From NCBI RefSeq assembly GCF_006171285.1, contig NZ_CP040889.1, positions 2,294,001 through 2,358,000 of the forward strand: a stretch of DNA of 64,000 nt, read 5' to 3'. A program made the position numbers and the translations under genes. This DNA comes from Leclercia adecarboxylata. GTDB taxonomy: Bacteria > Pseudomonadota > Gammaproteobacteria > Enterobacterales > Enterobacteriaceae. Positions 48,213 through 57,916 of the stretch are shown one piece after another. The notes under the pieces are model-generated. The model had not been told where the DNA came from, searched no databases, and worked only from the letters and a program-made list of their open reading frames with translations. Every line of letters starts with the position of its first letter. Within the stretch, counting starts at the first letter, position 1.

Positions 48213-50633
48213 CTACTCGCCCTGCGTCGCGCTCTCAATCGTTAAGCGCACATCGGAGGTAATCAGGTCCGCCAGCATCTGGTAAACCTTCATTGTCTCT
48301 TCCGGCTCGGCATCGCCGCTGTCACTGATATAACCCTCGTCACGCAGCGTCAACACCAGTGAACTGAAGACCGCTTTGTCGAAGAACTCCGGTGCGTTGA
48401 TGCCGTGCAGCATCGACAGGCGCTGTGCCAGCGTGCGGCTCTCTTTCTCCAGCGTCCCGCGGTTGATCGACGGGTTGGCGCTCAGCAGCCAGAAGGTAAT
48501 GGCGTAGCGCTGGACGGTTTCGCGTGCACCCGCTGCCAGCAGCTGCAGCGTACGTGAGTGGGCGGTGTTGATCACCAGCACGTCATCTTTCAGCGTTATC
48601 AGCCCCTGGCGAACCAGCTCTTCGATATGCTTATCCAGCACCTCAGCCAGCTCGTCGCTGTTCCAGCGCAGGAACAGTTCGGCTTTCAGCATCGGATAGA
48701 GCGTCGTGACATTATCCAGCAGCGCCTGACGGGTGATCTGGCGATGTTGGGTCACGATGGCCGCCATCAGCGATGGCACCATCAGCATATGGGCGATGTT
48801 GTTGCGGTAGTAGGTCATCAGTACCGCCTGCTCGCGCGGCAGAATGATGATATCGCCGATGGTGTCTTTCTCGACCTCGAACTTGTTCATCTGCAGGGCG
48901 TGATCGATGAGCTCGCTGGCGCTGGCGGTGGGTACCGTGGCGTCTGAGGCATAGGGCACGTTGCGCATCAGGTTCAGGTAGCAGTCGATCTGCTCGGTCA
49001 GCTGCTCGCGGGTGAGCGAACGCTGGCGCGAGGCAAGCAGGGCGGTGCAGCACAGGTTCATGGCGTTGGCCGCCCCGGCGTTGTTAATCCGCACCATCAG
49101 ATCGGCAGCAATGGCGTTAACCGTCGGCGTCAGCCAGGCCGGACGCACCGCTTCGATGGGATCGATAGACTCGCGCCACTCCGGTACCCGGTTGTTAAGG
49201 TAGGTCATCAGCGGCATCGGTTCGCCGAAGTTAACATACCCCTGGCCGAGGTTACGCAGCTTGCTTAAGCCGCGCAGCATCTGCAGCAGGCTCTCTTTTT
49301 CTTTGGTAGCACCGCGCAGCTCTTTGGCGTAAGTGCCCACTTCCATCACGTGCTCGTAACCGATGTAAATCGGCACCAGGGTGATAGGGCGCGTGCCGCC
49401 GCGCAGCATCGCCTGAATGGTCATCGACAGGGTGCCAGTCTTCGGATCGAGCAGACGCCCGGTACGGGAACGGCCGCCCTCCACGAAGTACTCGACGGAA
49501 TAGCCGCGGCTGAACAGCTCACCAAGGTATTCACGGAACACGGTGGAGTAGAGCTTGTTGCCTTTGAAGGTACGACGAATAAAGAACGCACCCAGTCGAC
49601 GGAAGATCGGGCCTGCTGGCCAGAAGTTGAGGTTAATGCCCGCCGCAATGTGCGGTGGCACCAGCCCCTGATGGTAGAGCACGTACGAGAGCAGCAGATA
49701 GTCCATGTGGCTGCGGTGGCAGGGCACGTAGACGATCTCATGGCCGTCGTGGGCCAGCTGGCGCACGCGCTCGGCGTTGTGCACGTTGATGCCCTGATAG
49801 AGACGGTTCCAGGTGAAGCTCAGGATACGGTCGCTCAGGCGGATCATCTCGTAGGAGAAGTTGGCGGCAATCTCTTCCATCAGGGCGATGGCGTTTTGTT
49901 GCGCCTTCTCATGGGAGATCTTTTTGCTGCGCGCTTCGTCTTCGACGGCACGGGCGATGGCTTTTGACGCCAGCAGTTTGTTGAACAGATCCTGGCGAGC
50001 AGGCAGGCGCGGGCCTACCGCGGCAAGACGCTGACGGGCAAAGTGCATACGCGCCACGCGGGCCAGCTTCTGGGCGATGGTTTTATCCGTACCGTGCTCA
50101 TCGGCCATGCGGCGCAGTGAAACCGACGGTGAAAAACGGACAAAGCTGTCGCGGCCCAGCCAGTTGACGGCGAAAAACTTCTGTACCCCGTTAAGCATGC
50201 GCAACGGCGGGTTCTCTTCGCCTTTGTCGCGCCCCGGGCGACGGCCAAACATCACTGATACCGGCACCATCTGCACATCCAGCAGCGGATTGCTGCGGTG
50301 CAGGTCGAGGTAGTCATGGAACAGCTTGATCGACTCTTCTTTCGGCGTGTACCAGGTGAAGACGCGAGGACCGCCGTGGATAAAGATGTAGCGTGGCAGC
50401 AGGGTGCCGTCGATCTCCAGCGGCTCCAGCGGATCCGGGAGATCGTGCGCCAGGCACTGGGCGCGCAGCGTCAGCAAGTCGGCCTTCGAGTTGTAAGGCA
50501 AAACGTACATAATAGGACGCGAGGTATCGAGTCCCAATTCCAGGGTTGGAACCGCCGGAATAGACTTGCTTTTTACCAGGACGCTTAATGGTAAATTAAG
50601 TAATTTGTAGTAAATTCGTGGCCAGCCAGACAT
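48213..50633 (-). CDS. plsB: PlsB, glycerol-3-phosphate acyltransferase
   Basis: 806 residues. Inner-membrane enzyme that makes 1-acyl-glycerol-3-phosphate, the first step of phospholipid synthesis. The HX4D catalytic motif is in [14 protein letters not shown] (about residue 306), with the downstream [23 protein letters not shown] and [11 protein letters not shown] blocks of the acyltransferase family. ATG 50633 ([13 protein letters not shown]) is conserved; the in-frame ATG 21 codons upstream is rejected. Divergent from dgkA, as in E. coli. Confidence 0.97.
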   Translation of the reverse strand: MSGWPRIYYKLLNLPLSVLVKSKSIPAVPTLELGLDTSRPIMYVLPYNSKADLLTLRAQCLAHDLPDPLEPLEIDGTLLPRYIFIHGGPRVFTWYTPKEESIKLFHDYLDLHRSNPLLDVQMVPVSVMFGRRPGRDKGEENPPLRMLNGVQKFFAVNWLGRDSFVRFSPSVSLRRMADEHGTDKTIAQKLARVARMHFARQRLAAVGPRLPARQDLFNKLLASKAIARAVEDEARSKKISHEKAQQNAIALMEEIAANFSYEMIRLSDRILSFTWNRLYQGINVHNAERVRQLAHDGHEIVYVPCHRSHMDYLLLSYVLYHQGLVPPHIAAGINLNFWPAGPIFRRLGAFFIRRTFKGNKLYSTVFREYLGELFSRGYSVEYFVEGGRSRTGRLLDPKTGTLSMTIQAMLRGGTRPITLVPIYIGYEHVMEVGTYAKELRGATKEKESLLQMLRGLSKLRNLGQGYVNFGEPMPLMTYLNNRVPEWRESIDPIEAVRPAWLTPTVNAIAADLMVRINNAGAANAMNLCCTALLASRQRSLTREQLTEQIDCYLNLMRNVPYASDATVPTASASELIDHALQMNKFEVEKDTIGDIIILPREQAVLMTYYRNNIAHMLMVPSLMAAIVTQHRQITRQALLDNVTTLYPMLKAELFLRWNSDELAEVLDKHIEELVRQGLITLKDDVLVINTAHSRTLQLLAAGARETVQRYAITFWLLSANPSINRGTLEKESRTLAQRLSMLHGINAPEFFDKAVFSSLVLTLRDEGYISDSGDAEPEETMKVYQMLADLITSDVRLTIESATQGE

Positions 50634-50788
50634 AAACGATGTAAAGCCTCTGGTTAAAAATGCAATTGCGGCGCAAGGATAACAGAAAGCGCGCAAAATT
50701 TCTGTTGTTACCCGTCATACTTCCGGTGGCTGCGCCAGGCGCTTAAACCACCGTTTCTGACGCTATTTTCGAAGAAAGGTTTCTTTTA

Positions 50789-51157
50789 ATGGCCAACAAT
50801 ACCACTGGGTTAACCCGAATTATTAAAGCTGCCGGCTATTCATGGAAAGGCATTCGTGCTGCCTGGATCAATGAAGCCGCTTTTCGCCAGGAGGGGGTTG
50901 CTGTCATCGCGGCGATTATTATTGCCTGCTGGCTGGACGTTGATCCCATCACCCGCGTACTGCTGATTGGCTCGGTGATGTTGGTGATGATAGTCGAAAT
51001 TCTGAACAGCGCGATCGAGGCGGTGGTCGATCGTATTGGTAGTGACTACCACGAGCTGTCGGGGCGGGCGAAAGACATGGGCTCCGCCGCTGTGCTGATG
51101 GCGATTATCGTTGCCCTGTTTACCTGGGTCACGCTGCTTTGGGGACATTTGCGATAA
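50789..51157 (+). CDS. dgkA: DgkA, diacylglycerol kinase
   Basis: 122 residues, E. coli length. Three-TM trimeric inner-membrane kinase that recycles diacylglycerol to phosphatidate. The signature EILNSAIEAVVDRIGSDYHELSGRAKDMGSAAV (about 69-100) carries the catalytic Glu and nucleotide-binding residues. Confidence 0.98.
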   Translation: MANNTTGLTRIIKAAGYSWKGIRAAWINEAAFRQEGVAVIAAIIIACWLDVDPITRVLLIGSVMLVMIVEILNSAIEAVVDRIGSDYHELSGRAKDMGSAAVLMAIIVALFTWVTLLWGHLR

Positions 51158-51221
51158 GCCTTCAGAAACCGAACAAGTCTCTGGTTTTTTATGCGGTTTG
51201 TGGTTCCAAAATCACCTTTAG

Positions 51222-51258
51222 CTGTATATACTCACAGCATAACTGTATATACACCCAG
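51222..51258. promoter_or_regulatory. Two LexA (SOS) boxes upstream of lexA
   Basis: CTGTATATACTCACAG (51222-51237) and CTGTATATACACCCAG (51243-51258), each fitting CTGT-N8-ACAG or its close variant, spaced 21 bp start to start, as in E. coli. Confidence 0.95.
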
Positions 51259-51266
51259 GGGGCGGA

Positions 51267-51875
51267 ATGAAAGCGTTAACGACCAGGCAGCAAGAGGTGT
51301 TTGATCTCATTCGGGATCATATCGGCCAGACGGGAATGCCGCCGACGCGTGCAGAAATTGCGCAGCGTCTGGGCTTCCGTTCTCCAAACGCCGCTGAAGA
51401 GCACCTTAAAGCCCTGGCGCGTAAGGGTGTGCTTGAGATTGTGTCCGGCGCTTCGCGTGGTATCCGTCTGCTGGTTGAAGCAGAAGAGGGCCTTCCGCTC
51501 GTCGGTCGCGTCGCTGCGGGGGAACCGCTGCTGGCGCAACAGCACATTGAAGGCCACTATCAGGTCGATCCTGGCATGTTCAAACCGAGCGCGGACTTCT
51601 TGCTGCGCGTCAGCGGGATGTCCATGAAGGATATCGGGATTCTGGACGGCGATCTGCTGGCGGTACATAAAACGCAGGACGTGCGCAACGGCCAGGTCGT
51701 TGTGGCGCGCATCGATGACGAAGTCACCGTTAAGCGCCTGAAGAAACAGGGCAACACGGTGCAGCTCCTGCCGGAAAACAACGAGTTTTCCCCGATTGTT
51801 GTCGATCTGCGTGAACATAACTTCTCCATCGAAGGGCTGGCGGTAGGCGTCATCCGCAACGGTGAATGGTTATAA
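51267..51875 (+). CDS. lexA: LexA, SOS repressor
   Basis: 202 residues, E. coli length. N-terminal winged helix-turn-helix ([45 protein letters not shown]). The self-cleavage site Ala84-Gly85 is in VGRVAAGEP. Catalytic Ser119 is in SGMSM and Lys156 in VTVKRLKK. RecA-stimulated autocleavage induces the SOS regulon. Autoregulated through two boxes. Confidence 0.98.
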   Translation: MKALTTRQQEVFDLIRDHIGQTGMPPTRAEIAQRLGFRSPNAAEEHLKALARKGVLEIVSGASRGIRLLVEAEEGLPLVGRVAAGEPLLAQQHIEGHYQVDPGMFKPSADFLLRVSGMSMKDIGILDGDLLAVHKTQDVRNGQVVVARIDDEVTVKRLKKQGNTVQLLPENNEFSPIVVDLREHNFSIEGLAVGVIRNGEWL

Positions 51876-51885
51876 CGTCTTCCTG

Positions 51886-51917
51886 ACAGACTGCGGCAAC
51901 GCCGCAGTCTGCTTTTC
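51886..51917 (+). terminator. lexA-dinF intergenic terminator/attenuator
   Basis: AGACTGCGG-CAACG-CCGCAGTCT followed by GCTTTT, 10 bp after lexA and 22 bp before dinF. It probably reduces rather than blocks dinF transcription. Confidence 0.7.
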
Positions 51918-51938
51918 CCGTCTCTCCCGGTCATACAC

Positions 51939-53258
51939 ATGTCTCTGCTGACTGCTTCAGACAAGGCGTTATGGCGTCTTGCCCTCCCGATGATCGTCTC
52001 CAATATCAGCGTCCCTCTGCTGGGGCTGGTGGACACTGCCGTCATCGGTCATCTGGATTCTCCTGTCTATCTTGGCGGTGTCGCCATCGGTGCGACGGCG
52101 ACCAGCTTCCTGTTTATGCTGCTGCTCTTTTTGCGCATGAGCACCACCGGCCTGACTGCCCAGGCGTATGGCGCGAAAGATCCGCTGCGTCTGGCCCGGG
52201 CGCTGGTGCAGCCGCTGATCCTGGCTCTCGGTGCCGGGCTGCTGATTGTGCTGCTGCGCACGCCGCTTATCGACCTGGCGCTGCATATCGTAGGCGGCAG
52301 CGAGGATGTACTGCATCAGGCGCGACGCTTCCTTGAGATCCGCTGGCTCAGCGCCCCGGCATCGCTGGCTAATCTGGTGCTGCTCGGCTGGCTGCTGGGG
52401 GTCCAGTATGCCCGCGCGCCGGTGATCCTGCTGGTGGTGGGGAACCTGCTCAATATCGTGCTGGATCTGTGGCTGGTGATGGGGCTACAGATGAACGTCC
52501 AGGGCGCAGCCCTGGCGACCGCTATCGCCGAATACGCCACTTTGCTCATAGGCCTGTGGATGGTCTGGCGGGTACTGGCCCTGCGCGGTATTTCGCTGGC
52601 GCTGCTGAAGGCGAGCTGGCGCGGGAATATCCGCAAGCTGCTGGCCCTCAATCGCGACATCATGCTGCGCTCGCTGTTGCTACAACTCTGCTTCGGGGCG
52701 CTGACGGTGCTGGGCGCGCGGCTGGGGCCGGAGATTATCGCCGTCAACGCCGTTCTGATGACGCTGTTGACCTTTACCGCCTACGCGCTGGATGGCTTTG
52801 CCTATGCGGTTGAGGCGCACTCCGGGCAGGCCTATGGCGCACGCGAAAGCGGCCAGCTGCGCGAGGTGTGGCGGGCAGCCTGCCGTCAGTCTGGTATGGT
52901 GGCGCTGGCCTTCGCCCTTGTCTATGCTCTGGCTGGCAACCAAATCGTTGCGCTGCTGACCTCTTTGCCCGAGCTGCGGGCGCTGGCGAGCCATTACCTT
53001 ATCTGGCAGGTGGTTCTGCCGATGGTGGGCGTCTGGTGCTATCTGCTGGATGGCATGTTTATCGGCGCAACCCGGGGAGCCGAGATGCGCAACAGCATGG
53101 CCGTCGCGGCCGCCGGTTTTGGCCTCACGCTCTTTACCCTGCCGTGGCTCGGCAACCACGGCCTGTGGTTGGCGTTGAGCGTCTTCCTGGCCCTGCGGGG
53201 CCTGTCTCTGGCCTGGATCTGGCGGCGTCACTGGCGCAACGGCACCTGGTTTCAGTAG
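51939..53258 (+). CDS. dinF: DinF, DNA-damage-inducible MATE-family efflux protein
   Basis: 439 residues, about 12 transmembrane helices. MATE (multidrug and toxic compound extrusion) family, with blocks LPMIVSNISVPLLGLVDTAVIGHL and GFAYAVEAHSGQAYGARESG. SOS-induced with lexA in E. coli and linked there to oxidative and bile-salt tolerance. The substrate is not determined by sequence. Confidence 0.95.
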   Translation: MSLLTASDKALWRLALPMIVSNISVPLLGLVDTAVIGHLDSPVYLGGVAIGATATSFLFMLLLFLRMSTTGLTAQAYGAKDPLRLARALVQPLILALGAGLLIVLLRTPLIDLALHIVGGSEDVLHQARRFLEIRWLSAPASLANLVLLGWLLGVQYARAPVILLVVGNLLNIVLDLWLVMGLQMNVQGAALATAIAEYATLLIGLWMVWRVLALRGISLALLKASWRGNIRKLLALNRDIMLRSLLLQLCFGALTVLGARLGPEIIAVNAVLMTLLTFTAYALDGFAYAVEAHSGQAYGARESGQLREVWRAACRQSGMVALAFALVYALAGNQIVALLTSLPELRALASHYLIWQVVLPMVGVWCYLLDGMFIGATRGAEMRNSMAVAAAGFGLTLFTLPWLGNHGLWLALSVFLALRGLSLAWIWRRHWRNGTWFQ

Positions 53259-53399
53259 CGGCTTCGTCTGACGAAATGGTAAAAGATTCCGAATAACAAA
53301 CCCAACGCCGCAGGCTTATCTATAATTATTATCACGTCCAGCACGAAATGAACTTCAGGACGAACTTAACCTTAACGACCGAACGAAGAGGAATCGATG

Positions 53400-53609
53400 A
53401 TGAATAAAGACCAAGTCGGCGGTAACTGGAAGCAATTCAAAGGTAAAGTAAAAGAACAGTGGGGTGACCTGACTGACGATGACATGACCGTTATCGAAGG
53501 TAAACGTGACCAGCTGGTGGGTAAAATTCAGGAACGCTATGGATACGAGAAAGACCAGGCGGAGAAAGAAGTTGGTGACTGGGAAACCCGTAACAACTAC
53601 CGCTGGTAA
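53400..53609 (+). CDS. yjbJ: YjbJ, CsbD-family stress protein
   Basis: 69 residues. Small hydrophilic CsbD-family protein (NWKQFKGKVKEQWGDLTDDDMTVIEGKRDQLVGKIQERYGY), abundant under stress in enterobacteria; function unknown. Two ATGs are adjacent (53397 and 53400); the second has better SD spacing (7 nt from AGGA) and matches the E. coli N-terminus MNKD. Confidence 0.92.
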   Translation: MNKDQVGGNWKQFKGKVKEQWGDLTDDDMTVIEGKRDQLVGKIQERYGYEKDQAEKEVGDWETRNNYRW

Positions 53610-53645
53610 GTAACTACTACCCGCAGGTACATGGATGTGCGCCCA

Positions 53646-53673
53646 GGGCGACCTTAAGGTCGCCCGTTTTTTT
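53646..53673. terminator. yjbJ terminator (between convergent yjbJ and zur)
   Basis: GGGCGACC-TTAA-GGTCGCCC then GTTTTTTT. The T-run serves the plus strand. Confidence 0.9.
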
Positions 53674-53677
53674 GTGC

Positions 53678-54193
53678 TCAGCGCGGCTTCTTTTTCAGCT
53701 GGATAGAGTGATCGTGTTGACAATTTTCCTGATGGCGGCAGGCCTCGACTTCAACGCAGTTGCGGCACAGGCCGTGCGCTTCAATCACGTTGTGGCGTAG
53801 GGCAAAGCCCATCTTTGCCGCCAGAGTATGCATAATATCTTCCACCCCTTCGGCACCTTCTTCCTTCACGCTGCCGCAGCGATCGCAGATAAACATCGCT
53901 GAGGTGTGGGTCGGCTGATCGAACAGGTGACACAGCACGTAGCTGTTGGTCGATTCCACCTTATGCACAAAGCCCTGCTCGAGTAAAAAATCGAGCGCCC
54001 GATAAACGGTTGGAGGCTTCGCCTGCGGCTCGCTTTCGCGCAGCAGGTCGAGCAGATCGTAGGCGCTGATGGCCCCGTTCTGCAGGCTCAACAGACGCAA
54101 CACTTCAAGGCGCTGCGGAGTCAGGCGCACATTGCGTTGCGCGCAGAGCTTTTCGGCTTGCGCTAACAGTGCCTGCATTGTGGTCGTTTCCAT
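53678..54193 (-). CDS. zur: Zur, zinc-responsive Fur-family repressor
   Basis: 171 residues, E. coli length. The winged-helix domain (RNVRLTPQRLEVLRLLSLQNGAISAYDLLDLL, KPPTVYRALDFLLEQGFVHKVES) is followed by the metal-binding dimerisation domain. That domain has HLFDQPTHTSAMFICDRCG and the C-terminal HGLCRNCVEVEAC cluster with structural zinc Cys. Represses zinc uptake (znuABC and others). Divergent from the cupin gene. Confidence 0.97.
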   Translation of the reverse strand: METTTMQALLAQAEKLCAQRNVRLTPQRLEVLRLLSLQNGAISAYDLLDLLRESEPQAKPPTVYRALDFLLEQGFVHKVESTNSYVLCHLFDQPTHTSAMFICDRCGSVKEEGAEGVEDIMHTLAAKMGFALRHNVIEAHGLCRNCVEVEACRHQENCQHDHSIQLKKKPR

Positions 54194-54307
54194 TTTGCAC
54201 CTCGAATAACGTCGAATGAGAAACCCTCACTTTATCATGTTCTGGTCCAAACGCCGAGATCCACCGGGTATGCTATACCTGACGAAAACCCGCAGGAGAA
54301 TAAAACC

Positions 54308-54796
54308 ATGAAAAGACCTGACTGCATTCGACACTGGCGCGACGTCGAAGGCCCGGACAACTCCACCTATCCCGACAGCACAGAGCATTTTTCCATTGGT
54401 GCGCCGCTGGCCCGCGCGCTGGGGCTCAGCCGTCTCGGTATCCACCACGAACGTCTGCCGCCGGGACGTCGCACCTCCTATCCGCATGCCGAAAGCGATG
54501 AAGAAGAATTTATCTTTGTACTGGAGGGTTATCCTGAAGCCTGGATCAACGGTTATTTATGGAAACTTGAACCGGGAGACAGCGTGGGATTTCCGGCCGG
54601 AACGGGCGTCTGCCACACCTTTATTAATAACACCACGGAAGAAGTGCGGTTATTAGTCGTGGGCGAAGCGAATAAAAAATATAACCGAATTTATTATCCG
54701 CTGAATGCGGTATATGCCGCTACTCGGGAAGATCGCTGGATAGATCATCCGCCACAATTTTTTGGTCCTCATGATGGAAAACCAGGGCGAAATTAA
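54308..54796 (+). CDS. Cupin-domain protein of unknown substrate
   Basis: 162 residues, no signal peptide. A single cupin barrel is visible. Motif 1 is GIHHERLPPGRRTSYPHAESDEEEFIFVLEGYPEAWING (candidate metal ligands His, His, Glu). Motif 2 is GDSVGFPAGTGVCHTFINNTTEEVRLLVVGE (His ligand in CHTF). A tail NRIYYPLN..W follows. This resembles the small stand-alone cupins often annotated only as 'cupin domain-containing'. Not at this position in E. coli K-12. It starts 114 bp from divergent zur, but no Zur box was recognised between them. Confidence 0.85.
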   Translation: MKRPDCIRHWRDVEGPDNSTYPDSTEHFSIGAPLARALGLSRLGIHHERLPPGRRTSYPHAESDEEEFIFVLEGYPEAWINGYLWKLEPGDSVGFPAGTGVCHTFINNTTEEVRLLVVGEANKKYNRIYYPLNAVYAATREDRWIDHPPQFFGPHDGKPGRN

Positions 54797-54961
54797 TTTC
54801 TTGTTCTATACCTACTTAAAGCCATAAGGAAATCAACAGCTTAATCTAATACGAAAGTTTAAGATATATTCGGCTCCTAATACTTTTTTCACAGAGGACG
54901 TATTCCCCTGCGCGGCATATAGCCGCGGGGGTTAATTCACCCAAAATAAGTCAGGTGTCCT

Positions 54962-56272
54962 GTGAAAATAAAATTCAAACTTTCTGTGGCTGGAATTGCC
55001 ACCACCTTTCTATTGGCTAATCAGGCTGGAGCAGCCAATACCTGGACGGAAGCACGTGGTGATGCAATGGGCGGGACAGGCGTTGCGTCGGCGCATTATA
55101 GCAGCGGGGTATTAATTAATCCGGCCCTGCTGGCAAAATCGAAAGATGAAGATGATATTGCGATTATTTTCCCCTCGGTGGGGGCGCAAATAAGCGATAA
55201 AGATAATTTGCAGGATAAGATCGACGAAATCAGCGATGAGATCAGCGAGGATCGGCAGATGATCGACGATCTCACCGTGGCGGGGATCCTGGCCGATCCT
55301 CAGGGCACGCTCAGGGAGCTGCAGGGGGCTGCAGGCAACCTGGCCGACCAGCTGGAGTTTCTCGAAGGTAAAACCGCCCACGCCAACGCCGGAGGTGGGA
55401 TAGCCGTCAGTATACCGGGCTCGGGACTGTCGATGGCGTTTGTCGCCAAGGCCAATGCCCACGGGCGTGTCAGCTCGGAGATCGATCGGCAGGATATCGA
55501 TTTTTTGCGCCGACTGCAGGGTAGCCCGGTGATGACTAACCAGATGGCGCTCGGGGCGGCGCGAAACGGCAGTGACGTGATTACCCGCAATCTTAACTCT
55601 GTCGCCATGGGCCGGGGGGCTATCGTCTCCGACTACGGTGTGGCAATCGCCCGTCAGTTTGAATTCAACGACCTGCCGGTTTCGGTGGGCGTGACGCCAA
55701 AGCTGCAGCAAACCTGGCTCTGGAACTACACCACCTCCATTTATACCTACGACAGCAGCGACTTTAGCAGCAGCCGCTACCGTAATGACGATACCAGCTT
55801 TAACGTCGATGTCGGCGTCGCGGTGGACTTCGGTGAAAACTGGACGGTGGGCCTGAGCGGGCAAAACCTCTTCTCGCGTGATATCGATACCAAAGACATC
55901 CGCATTCTCAACGGTCGTACCGGGCAGGAGGTGAGCTATCAGGACACCTACCAGATCCGCCCTCTGGTTACGGCCGGCGTGGCCTGGCACACCGGTCTGC
56001 TCACCCTCAGCGCCGATGGCGATCTGACCGAAACCAAAGGCTTCAAAAGTGAAGATAACGCCCAGTACGTCGGCGTGGGGGCGGAAATCACCCCACTGGG
56101 CTGGCTGGCGGTGCGCGGCGGCTTTCGCGCTGACGTGAGGGGCAACGACAGTAACGTCTTTACCGGCGGGTTAGGCTTTGCGCCCTTTAATACGGTCCAT
56201 ATCGATCTGACCGGCATTTACGGCGAAGACGAAACCTGGGGCGCCGGAGCGCAGTTCAGCGTGTCCTTCTGA
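54962..56272 (+). CDS. TraF-family (TraF_2) outer-membrane beta-barrel-like protein
   Basis: 436 residues, GTG start. Signal peptide KFKLSVAGIATTFLLANQAGA, then ANTWTEARGDAMGGTGVASAHYSSGVLINPALLAK, the start of the 'conjugal transfer protein TraF' family that resembles FadL-type barrels. A helical insert (DKIDEISDEISEDRQMIDDL, about 78-100) is followed by repeated amphipathic strands. The C-terminal Phe of FSVSF is an outer-membrane assembly signal. Despite the family name there are no conjugation genes nearby. Probably chromosomal and of unknown function. Confidence 0.82.
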   Translation: MKIKFKLSVAGIATTFLLANQAGAANTWTEARGDAMGGTGVASAHYSSGVLINPALLAKSKDEDDIAIIFPSVGAQISDKDNLQDKIDEISDEISEDRQMIDDLTVAGILADPQGTLRELQGAAGNLADQLEFLEGKTAHANAGGGIAVSIPGSGLSMAFVAKANAHGRVSSEIDRQDIDFLRRLQGSPVMTNQMALGAARNGSDVITRNLNSVAMGRGAIVSDYGVAIARQFEFNDLPVSVGVTPKLQQTWLWNYTTSIYTYDSSDFSSSRYRNDDTSFNVDVGVAVDFGENWTVGLSGQNLFSRDIDTKDIRILNGRTGQEVSYQDTYQIRPLVTAGVAWHTGLLTLSADGDLTETKGFKSEDNAQYVGVGAEITPLGWLAVRGGFRADVRGNDSNVFTGGLGFAPFNTVHIDLTGIYGEDETWGAGAQFSVSF

Positions 56273-56279
56273 CGGGATC

Positions 56280-56301
56280 CGGAGGCGCTCTGCCTCCGGC
56301 G
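56280..56301 (+). terminator. Hairpin after the TraF-like gene
   Basis: CCGGAGGCGCTCTGCCTCCGG, a stable stem without a T-run, 7 bp after the stop. Possibly a weak terminator or 3' stabiliser. Confidence 0.45.
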
Positions 56302-56353
56302 AAGTATGTGCTATAGTAGCGCCCCATTTTCACCAGATGCTTAAAACTTCGCC

Positions 56354-57349
56354 ATGTCGTCAGAAAACTCGTCCATCTACCTAGCCCACCGTTTTTCCAT
56401 CGCGCCGATGCTCGACTGGACAGACAGACATTGCCGCTACTTCCTGCGCCAGCTGTCGCGCCACACCCTGCTCTATACCGAGATGGTGACCACCGGGGCA
56501 ATTATTCATGGCAAGGGCGACTATCTCGCCTACAGCGAAGAGGAACATCCGGTGGCGTTGCAGCTGGGCGGCAGCGATCCGGCCGCGCTGGCGCACTGCG
56601 CGAAGCTGGCAGAGGAGCGGGGTTACGACGAGATCAACCTCAACGTCGGCTGTCCTTCCGACCGCGTGCAGAACGGCATGTTTGGCGCCTGCCTGATGGG
56701 CAATGCGCAGCTGGTGGCCGACTGCGTGAAAGCGATGCGCGACGTGGTCTCCATTCCGGTGACGGTCAAAACCCGTATCGGCATCGACGACCAGGACAGC
56801 TACGAGTTTCTCTGTGATTTCATCGGCACGGTGGCCGGGAAGGGCGAGTGCGAGATGTTTATCATTCATGCCCGTAAAGCCTGGCTCTCTGGCCTGAGCC
56901 CGAAAGAGAACCGTGAGATCCCGCCTCTGGACTACCCCCGCGTCTATCAGCTGAAGCGCGATTTCCCGCAGCTGACGATGTCCATTAACGGCGGCATCAA
57001 GTCGCTGGAAGAGGCGAAAGCGCACCTGCAGCATATGGATGGCGTGATGGTGGGCCGTGAGGCGTACCAGAATCCGGGCGTGCTGGCGGCGGTGGACCGT
57101 GAAATCTTTGGTATGGATGTTGCCGATCGCGATCCGGTGGCGGTGGTACGGGCGATGTTCCCTTACATCGAGCGCGAGCTGAGCAACGGAACCTATCTGG
57201 GCCATATCACCCGCCATATGCTGGGCCTGTTCCAGGGTATACCGGGCGCGCGCCAGTGGCGACGTTACCTGAGTGAAAATGCCCATAAAGCGGGTGCCGA
57301 TATCGAGGTGCTGGAGCAGGCGCTGCGTCTGGTGGCAGACAAGCGATAA
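56354..57349 (+). CDS. dusA: DusA, tRNA-dihydrouridine(20/20a) synthase
   Basis: 331 residues. FMN-dependent reductase of U20/U20a in tRNA. TIM-barrel start [32 protein letters not shown]. The catalytic Cys is in [20 protein letters not shown]. The FMN-phosphate region is [25 protein letters not shown]. The DusA-specific region around [15 protein letters not shown] is present. Confidence 0.96.
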   Translation: MSSENSSIYLAHRFSIAPMLDWTDRHCRYFLRQLSRHTLLYTEMVTTGAIIHGKGDYLAYSEEEHPVALQLGGSDPAALAHCAKLAEERGYDEINLNVGCPSDRVQNGMFGACLMGNAQLVADCVKAMRDVVSIPVTVKTRIGIDDQDSYEFLCDFIGTVAGKGECEMFIIHARKAWLSGLSPKENREIPPLDYPRVYQLKRDFPQLTMSINGGIKSLEEAKAHLQHMDGVMVGREAYQNPGVLAAVDREIFGMDVADRDPVAVVRAMFPYIERELSNGTYLGHITRHMLGLFQGIPGARQWRRYLSENAHKAGADIEVLEQALRLVADKR

Positions 57350-57378
57350 TTTTCACCAAAACTTCGTCAAATTCACCA

Positions 57379-57411
57379 CGCCCGGCGCCGCATCGCCGGG
57401 CGTTTTGCTTT
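57379..57411 (+). terminator. dusA terminator
   Basis: CGCCCGGCG-CCGCAT-CGCCGGGCG followed by TTTTGCTTT. Confidence 0.88.
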
Positions 57412-57430
57412 CATATCAATATCTTATTTT

Positions 57431-57446
57431 TGGCATGGATCTTGTA
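57431..57446 (+). promoter_or_regulatory. Sigma-54 promoter of pspG
   Basis: TGGCATG-GATC-TTGTA fits the -24/-12 pattern (TGGCACG-N4-TTGCA) and sits 45 bp before the pspG ATG. In E. coli PspF activates this promoter. Confidence 0.85.
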
Positions 57447-57491
57447 ATGGTCATAGCAGCGTATCGTTGTGATGCATTTGGGGAGAGAGCC

Positions 57492-57734
57492 ATGCTGGAA
57501 CTACTTTTTGTGATTGGATTTTTTGTCATGCTGTTGGCAACCGGCGTCTCGCTGTTAGGGATCATTGCCGCACTGGTGGTCGCCACTGTGGTGATGTTTA
57601 TCGGGGGATTATTTGCCCTGATGCTGAAACTGTTGCCGTGGCTACTGCTGGCAGTGGCGGTGGTGTGGGCGATACGGGCGATTAAATCGCCAAAACTCCC
57701 ACGCTATCAGCGCAATAACCGTTTTCGTTACTAA
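57492..57734 (+). CDS. pspG: PspG, phage shock protein G
   Basis: 80 residues, E. coli length. Nearly all hydrophobic (MLELLFVIGFFVMLLATGVSLLGIIAALVVATVVMF...), with two to three TM helices and a basic tail KSPKLPRYQRNNRFRY. Inner-membrane effector of the phage-shock response. ATG 57492 is preceded by GGAGAGAG and lies behind the sigma-54 promoter. The frame extends upstream into dusA but is not used there. Confidence 0.95.
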   Translation: MLELLFVIGFFVMLLATGVSLLGIIAALVVATVVMFIGGLFALMLKLLPWLLLAVAVVWAIRAIKSPKLPRYQRNNRFRY

Positions 57735-57870
57735 GGTATTGAGCGGTTCGTCACATCCTTGCAACTTTTACGGCAGCATTCCTTAGAACAGAATAGGATT
57801 TAGTTATCGAATCTGTCACTATGACCGCCGTTAAAGAATTCATCGAGCTGTACCCTACATACAGCCGAAC

Positions 57871-57908
57871 AAAAAAAGAAAAGAAAAGGGCTTCCCACGG
57901 GAAGCCCA
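57871..57908 (-). terminator. qorA terminator
   Basis: Minus strand GGGCTTCCC-GT-GGGAAGCCC followed by TTTTCTTTTCTTTTTTT, 9 bp after the qorA stop. Confidence 0.93.
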
Positions 57909-57916
57909 ATTTCTTA

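Noticed and set aside
50634..50696. 21-codon N-terminal extension of plsB
   Set aside because: Residues are not family-like and the conserved protein starts [10 protein letters not shown] at 50633.
53678..54307. Possible Zur box between zur and the cupin gene
   Set aside because: Looked for the AT-rich GTTATAnnATAAC-like palindrome and did not find a convincing one in the 114-bp gap.
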